Shown here in pieces: positions 59,501 to 64,000 of a stretch of 64,000 bases of DNA. The position numbers and the translations under genes were made by a program. The stretch is from assembly GCA_021299695.1 (NCBI GenBank), contig JAJTEK010000018.1:1-64000 (forward strand), given 5' to 3'. Position 1 is the stretch's first letter. Every line of letters starts with the position of its first letter. The notes beneath the pieces are model-generated. The model did no database searches. It had not been told where the DNA came from and was given only the letters and a program-made list of their open reading frames with translations. The DNA comes from Pirellula sp. GTDB lineage: Bacteria > Planctomycetota > Planctomycetia > Pirellulales > Pirellulaceae.

Positions 59501-60257
59501 GGATATCTATATCCCTTTCAGCGACAAAAAAGATCCAGATTGTAGGATGCTGTTGAATGCCCATATCCCCTCTAGATTAAGTTATTCACGAGATCGCGCA
59601 AGGGAATATATGAATCTTCTTTCGCAAGAGGTTCGTCCATATACTGATCGACTAGTTGCAGCGATCACGTCTCAGAATGAAGAGGCGATTTCTCTCATTA
59701 ACGAGGAATATGGATCTGATTTGGCCCGTGAAATCGAACGAATTCGCCGTGGTGAAGACGATCTAGAGACGATTAATCTTTCTCATTTTGCTTTGGAGAT
59801 GTCCAAGGGTAATCATAGGCCCAAGGAGTTAACGGTGAGGACCGGTCATCAGGAGAAATCTCTTTTCCCCGACATTCCTATAACGATTTTCGGAACGGTC
59901 TGCTCCACGGCAATACTTAGATCACTTTGTACAGCCGTCTCAAAAAAGTTTAGTATTTTTGGAGAGTTTTTTGTTGTATTAGAAGAGCACCAACAAATAC
60001 CTGTTAATTCGATTAAATACATAACCAATATTTCAAATAGGATGAAATCCGACCTATATTCGCAGCTTGATTTGTTTTCGAAATTCTGCCTCAGTGCAGA
60101 ACTGTTCATTCCAGAGGTCGCAGAATCAGAGGTTTCAAAAGACCTGCGTCGAATACATGCATTAGCTAGGCTTGCCGGGATTGGAATTAGGGCGAATTTT
60201 GTCGGTGAGCAATTTGAGATCATTCTGTCTTTTGTCTCGAGGCCCCCTACGTTGTGA
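56505..60257 (+). CDS. 1250-aa fusion: carbon-nitrogen hydrolase (nitrilase) + HAD phosphatase + HD-type domain + uncharacterised C-terminus
   Basis: Nitrilase E-K-C: LIFPELTIP, PKTRISPFED, GVAICSDVFD; HAD: VAFDADGTLIKG, LVSGGLD, GKYDALLQEAL, FIGDEHNDRTAL; HD-like: DHRKRVLR, VHDIGLQLP, RRHHNIASNVL, IRLADRLDRHQKR. Confidence 0.85.
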   Translation: MTTNVKKVQITQIILSNACVRRDKYGLIGVTGEAINKQIAAALNCAEKHGVDLLIFPELTIPNEQRWRNKLRELSRKNEIVVVGGSYYSTKRSGDAIKVTPTSPVYVSGEEILVPKTRISPFEDPQRKNVEFDYLNEGLRIIPNTPAGTLGVAICSDVFDSRIQREIKENSDLDILCVPAMQRDPSTHLRSLSEMCRHAQDGMFVAYANALWAKHSGGGSSILGLLHRNYQQRIRDMKMSEPTEHDEHLIQMPDCGRNLIFSIDLTKRRPVQANLVTDTSPLKIVYGDYMPEPESDRFTPVHGTRTSPKINIVAFDADGTLIKGLKFSWQLLWTSLYGEESDRLRENLREEYKRKVTKDPDNRQRYYEEWCGKCCKKFKDKKLSRDQILGLCNSLYPADNLVPALQRIKRNLKCRLVLVSGGLDVIAKAVLGKEAWELFDSRYINVMSFTDDGYLNHIEPTQFDFEGKYDALLQEALSINCLPANVAFIGDEHNDRTALSRIHLEGGLAIAFGPHTGLSREEVSSVINTNDLSSIPPAIVSHNSKISRSNRPSIDKGLRKRYTSDFPEKDTGFREVYSILHNWVSLIGIQSQTSWMGKVKHDNDHRKRVLRTVGRLILPSVYASSHTQHLAFLADCAVAVHDIGLQLPIELYIPGADVYPLEFRSRLSQRRHHNIASNVLRQIAEGHYTNALSSAIERTRISKHLEPKVLSILKDTCHILGKINVFHDANEEDLFGVHNELRAVLSEKKWFKASPEDVNYLGAVIRLADRLDRHQKRFKDAREAEQLCSHWASHGVDSSIPGVVIDSAVVGDCKVEGSRHGLLSVHYSLPNFKDSRAVEYAHFVFRERVLPRIREKRPWYVRQIEKEVSVSVAEPILSRRNALDLRRTKPRGLGGRGVIENHYPLTSVIADILACAPVDSWLRSVIGKNMLFGGNEHTLPGKNNDVQSTEVVFDIAQWGIVDLSKPTCVSSKQNLCSYVGAGGSPTRLKGLAPSEPCEWDIYIPFSDKKDPDCRMLLNAHIPSRLSYSRDRAREYMNLLSQEVRPYTDRLVAAITSQNEEAISLINEEYGSDLAREIERIRRGEDDLETINLSHFALEMSKGNHRPKELTVRTGHQEKSLFPDIPITIFGTVCSTAILRSLCTAVSKKFSIFGEFFVVLEEHQQIPVNSIKYITNISNRMKSDLYSQLDLFSKFCLSAELFIPEVAESEVSKDLRRIHALARLAGIGIRANFVGEQFEIILSFVSRPPTL

Positions 60258-60385
60258 CCTTTACTGGTTCCACGACAGCTAATCTGTTGCCTCTCTTGAA
60301 AGGGGGGAATCCACACTGAATTGGCAACCGCAACCTGTTTTTCGGAGGATTCCGTCGACCAAAACAGTTAAAAAGTTAACCGCTG

Positions 60386-60510
60386 AGTGAGCGTTCGCCA
60401 GCCTGATAGGGTGTTCCCAGCGCAGTGCCCCCTTGCAGGTAGATTTTAGGTGCGCACTTGCTTCTGCCCCAGTTCTCATTGAGATACTGCTTATGTCTCG
60501 CGCACGGACC
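60386..60510 (+). mobile_element. IS66-like end remnant, similar and co-oriented to 47217-47340
   Basis: gtgagcgttcgccagcctgatagggtg...ggtgcgcacttgcttctgccccagttctcattgagatactgcttatgtctcgc, compared with ggtgagcgcacaccagccgg...ggtgcgcccttgtttctatcccagttgttaaggagatcctgcttaagtctcgc. Confidence 0.65.
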
Positions 60511-60629
60511 GTTAAAATGACCATCGGCCGCTATCTAACGCGGGGCAGCTCGTGGTCCGAATAATGGGGTCCACTTCAGACATAATCATGCAATGTTTTG
60601 GATTGTATCGGGTCGGTAGATCCGTCGTC

Positions 60630-60745
60630 GGACAGCCCCCGCGCGATGGGAAGAGGCGTTACGCGTCTGATCAAGGCCCAGCCGCAGCTTCCTGGCGGGC
60701 TTGGTTAAATGCCCAACCGCTGGCGCTGGTTGGCTCACGGGTTAA
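60630..60745 (-). repeat. Inverted partial copy of the C element + A motif, fused to the hsdR-like gene
   Basis: Reverse complement reads taacccgtgagccaaccagcgccagcggttgggcatttaaccaagcccgccaggaagctgc...catcgcgcgggggctgtcc. Confidence 0.9.
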
Positions 60746-61864
60746 TGGTCGCCAGCCATCGAGGTCTTTATCGAGTCCGATGCGGACGACTTTGTAGGGG
60801 GCCAAGAAGCCGTCGGCGATGCCTTGTCGAAGCGAATAGGTGTAGATCGGATCGCCAAAGTACTCGATGTTGGAAACCTCTTTGGTCTCTTTGGGGGTTG
60901 CCGTCAGTCCAATTTGGGTCGCCGATGTGAAGTACTCGAGGATCTGTCGCCAAGCTGCATCATCCGCAGCACTGCCGCGATGGCACTCATCGACGATCAC
61001 CAGATCAAAAAAGTCGGGCGAGAACTGCTTGTAAATATTCTGATCTTCGGCCGTACCGGTGACGGCTTGATAGAGACACAAGTAGATCTCGTACGATTTG
61101 TCGACGGTTCGGTTGGTGATTTTGGTCATCGCCTTGCCGAAGGGTTTGAAATCGTTCGTCTTGGTCTGATCGGCCAGGATGTTGCGATCGACCAGGAACA
61201 AGATCCGTTTCTTCGTGCCAGCTTTCCAAAGTCGCCAGATGATTTGGAATGCCGTGTAGGTCTTGCCAGTGCCCGTGGCCATGACCAGCAGGATGCGATC
61301 GTTGCCGCTTGCGATCGCATCGACGGTCCGATTGATCGCGATGCGTTGGTAGTATCGGGGCGATTTCTGGGAGCCGTCGTCGTAGTAATCTTGGGTCACG
61401 ACCGTTTTCTGCCTGTCGCTGAGCCCTTTGGCGGTGCAGTAGCGATTCCAAAGTTCGTCTGGGGTTGGGAAATGCTCGAGCGAAATTTCACGTGTGACGC
61501 TCGTGCCCGTGGCGGTCCGATCGTGTTCCAAGAACGCGTCGCCGTTGCTGCTGTAGGCGAACGGAACATCGAGGATTTCGGCGTATTCGAGGGCTTGCTG
61601 CATCCCTGCACCGACCGAGTGCGTGTTGTCTTTGGCTTCGATGACCGCGATCGGAAGGTTCGGTTTGTAGAAGAGCAGGTAGTCGGCCTTTTTCGCTTCC
61701 CCGCGCTGGACGGTTTTGCCTCGGACAATCACTCGGCCTTTGGTGAAGTAGGCTTCTTCGCGAACCTGGGTCATCAGGTCCCATTTTTTCTCGCTTTGGC
61801 CGAGGATGGCTGGCGTGATGAACTTGGTGCGGATGTCGGTCTCGCTGAGCTGTTTTTTGTCCAT
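60671..61864 (-). pseudogene. Type I restriction HsdR-like protein, C-terminally truncated
   Basis: [11 protein letters not shown] nuclease motif; [41 protein letters not shown]; native sequence ends [14 protein letters not shown], remaining [24 protein letters not shown] is repeat-derived. Confidence 0.85.
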
Positions 61865-62024
61865 CGCGGGATCTCGGTGCGGGCGGAGAGCCCAAGATTG
61901 CTGGCTGCGGTGTGTTCGGGCTGGTCGGTAGTCTAGCAGGGAATGGTTAGGAAAACATCGGTTCGGTCCGCCCCGAAGGGCGGACGGAAGAGAAGGGGGG
62001 GTGGGGGGCGGGGCGGTAGCTCAA

Positions 62025-62319
62025 GAGTCTTGGCCCCGCCGGCATAAAGCCGATCGGAGGCCAAAGAGGATGCCCCGACGGAGGCGGAACTTGCGGCTAC
62101 TAAGGCGGGAAGGGGTGCGGGCGGGGTTCTAGCTGAAGAGCCTTGGCCCCGACGGCGTAAAGCCGGTCGGAGGCCAAAGAGTGTGAGCGGAAGTGCGCAA
62201 GCACTCCGGTGAGTGATGGAGTGTCCTCGATATCGCAAGGTTTCTCACCGGACGGCTTGCGCCGTTCCGCTTTTATTTCAACGCCTTTCGGCGTAAAGCC
62301 GAACGGAGGCCAAGGAGGA
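62025..62319. repeat. Three imperfect copies of a palindromic ~44-bp repeat
   Basis: cttggccccg(a/c)cggc(g/a)taaagccg(g/a)tcggaggccaaagag at 62025-62068 and 62135-62181, diverged copy at 62276-62319. Confidence 0.8.
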
Positions 62320-62337
62320 AATCGCTAGCCTGCTCGG

Positions 62338-62402
62338 GCCCAAACGCGGCTTCCTGGCGGGCTTGGTTAAATCGCTCAACCGCTGGCGCTGGTTGGCTCA
62401 CG
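62338..62402 (-). repeat. Inverted fragment of the C element
   Basis: cttcctggcgggcttggttaaatcgctcaaccgctggcgctggttggctcacggg. Confidence 0.9.
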
Positions 62403-62510
62403 GGGGATTCGAACACGCGAATCGACGGAGCTTGTCGCTTCGCGTATACTAACACTGTCGTTCGAACCCTTTGCCAATCTGATTGAACCAACCGATCAAC
62501 CGAGGTCCAC

Positions 62511-63236
62511 ATGCCTACCCAAACTACGTGTTGCCCTTTGACAAAACTGTCCTGGTTCCTCCCCTTGATCCTGCTCGCCATCCTCGGTGGTCTGCTCCTG
62601 CGGCCCACCGGGAACTTATTGGCCCAACCCCCCAAAAATGCCAAAGCTTCGGCTCAACAAGAGGAAGGCAAAGAGACGGCCAAAGTCCCCGTTGGCCGGG
62701 GCGGAATCCCCAACGCTAAGCTGAACGCTAACTCCAAAGGTAAAAAGATGGATGAACCCGAATACAACAAATTGACCCCCGAAGAACGCTGGGTTCTCCT
62801 CAACAAAGGGACCGAATACGCTTTTACCGGTAAGTACACCGACCACTTCGTCGAAGGAACTTACCTGTGCAAACGCTGCAACGCCCCGCTCTACAAATCC
62901 GACGACAAATTCCACAGCGGTTGCGGTTGGCCTGCCTTCGACGATGAAATCAAAGGCTCAATCCACCGAGAAACCGACGCCGATGGATCCCGCATCGAAA
63001 TCACCTGCAAAAACTGCGGCGGTCACCTCGGCCACGTCTTCAACGGCGAAAAGATGACCAAAAAAGATTCCCGACACTGCGTCAACAGCATCTCGATCAA
63101 GTTCGTGCCCAAAGGCAAGGAACTCCCCGCTGTGATCACCGCCAAGAAACTCGACGAGATCAAGAAACTCGACGAATCCAAAAACACCCCCGTCGCAAGC
63201 CCCACCCCCGATTCGGCTCCCACCAAGAAGCCTTAG
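62511..63236 (+). CDS. msrB: Peptide-methionine (R)-S-oxide reductase MsrB with N-terminal signal/TM segment
   Basis: YLCKRCNAPLYKSDDKFHSGCGWPAF; CKNCGGHLGHVF; RHCVNSISIKF. Confidence 0.93.
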   Translation: MPTQTTCCPLTKLSWFLPLILLAILGGLLLRPTGNLLAQPPKNAKASAQQEEGKETAKVPVGRGGIPNAKLNANSKGKKMDEPEYNKLTPEERWVLLNKGTEYAFTGKYTDHFVEGTYLCKRCNAPLYKSDDKFHSGCGWPAFDDEIKGSIHRETDADGSRIEITCKNCGGHLGHVFNGEKMTKKDSRHCVNSISIKFVPKGKELPAVITAKKLDEIKKLDESKNTPVASPTPDSAPTKKP

Positions 63237-63467
63237 CCGCCCAAACCTCCCACGGCTCCATTAGCTTTGATTCTCTTGGGTTCCCAGATATTCCCAAGAA
63301 AATAACAACATCTGCCCCTGACAAATCGTCGCAATTCTCTACAATACTGCGGATTAGTTTGTGAAAAATTTCACAAAGTCACCTGTTTGGTCCGAAGGAT
63401 CTCTGGGTGATCGGTCCGGCGGGGTTAGGGCGAGGGAACTTGCACTTGCCGGACTAGAGTCGGTTGA

Positions 63468-63878
63468 ATGTTCGAAAGCTCCGTCGGAGGTTTTCTAGTG
63501 ATCGCTCACTTGCCCATCCTGATCTACCTCATCGCCGTCCTTGGCTTTGCGGCCGTCTCGCTTTTCTTGCCGCACCTGGTGGCTCCTCGGCGACCGACGC
63601 GGATCAAGGATATGCCTTACGAGTCGGGGATGGATCCGATCGGAGATGCCAAGAAGCCCTTCGACATCAAGTTCTACCTGACGGCGATCTTGTTTTTGGT
63701 TTTCGACATTGAACTGTTGTTTTTGTATCCCTGGGCCGTATCGCTCTTGGCTCCTGACGGAGTGCCCGAATCGTTTCGGCCCGCGGTCCTGGCTGTCTTG
63801 ATGGTCCTTCTTGCAACCCTGGGCCTTGCCTATTGGGTGGCTTACCGCAAAGGAGTCTTCGATTGGCGACGCAAATAA
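63468..63878 (+). CDS. nuoA: NADH-quinone oxidoreductase subunit A
   Basis: [42 protein letters not shown]. Confidence 0.95.
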   Translation: MFESSVGGFLVIAHLPILIYLIAVLGFAAVSLFLPHLVAPRRPTRIKDMPYESGMDPIGDAKKPFDIKFYLTAILFLVFDIELLFLYPWAVSLLAPDGVPESFRPAVLAVLMVLLATLGLAYWVAYRKGVFDWRRK

Positions 63879-64000
63879 ACAAGCAACTTGGCGATAACGT
63901 ATTTCTGACCAGCATCGATGCGGCGGCCTCGTGGGCACGCGCCAACAGTCTCTGGCCGATGCCATTTGCAACCGCTTGCTGTGGCATCGAACTCATGAGC
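63863..64000 (+). CDS. nuoB: NADH-quinone oxidoreductase subunit B, partial (runs off the window end)
   Basis: TTG start overlapping nuo[47 protein letters not shown]. Confidence 0.85.
   Translation, partial: MATQINKQLGDNVFLTSIDAAASWARANSLWPMPFATACCGIELMS

Noticed and set aside
62395-62470. GGGGATTCGAAC, resembling an inverted tRNA T-loop
   Set aside because: No matching T-stem, anticodon arm or acceptor stem around it; treated as coincidental

Overview
This 64 kb window looks like a planctomycete chromosome. DUF1501, DUF1549/DUF1553, DUF1559 prepilin-like, PEP-CTERM and DUF1573 proteins co-occur, which suggests Pirellulaceae-like ancestry; this is inferred from family content only. Positions 1-32.4 kb and 62.5-64 kb are mostly ordinary chromosomal genes: ATP-grasp, multihaem cytochrome, O-antigen ligase-like, MraY/WecA-like, dusB, fabI, nadB, MoxR ATPase, msrB, nuoA and the nuoB start. 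Positions 32.4-62.4 kb form an accessory island in four parts. (a) 32.4-41.7 kb: small gene cassettes (SDR dehydrogenase, IPT/TIG protein, XRE+GNAT, Abi_2, antitoxin + broken PIN toxin) separated by co-oriented copies of a composite palindromic repeat. (b) 41.8-45.2 kb: a two-gene operon with a possible OST-HTH/LOTUS-like protein, then remnants of a DUF2924/serine-recombinase pair and of an IS110. (c) 45.3-47.2 kb: a probable retron, with a reverse transcriptase carrying an NAXXH-type motif, an XRE protein, a 78-aa ORF and an upstream ~223-nt structured region with a 9-nt a1/a2-like complementarity. (d) 48.0-60.3 kb: a SNF2 helicase - PLD-like - beta-class DNA methyltransferase - type III Res-like operon followed by a 1250-aa nitrilase-HAD-HD fusion. 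Part (d) is bracketed by two same-orientation IS66-like end remnants. An adjacent hsdR-like gene is cut by a copy of the island repeat. The best candidates for undescribed biology are the nitrilase-HAD-HD fusion with its operon, the retron, the LLM-oxidoreductase::EboD-like fusion next to an ATP-grasp gene, and the repeat-tiled cassette region. All family calls are by eye from motifs; no database search was run.
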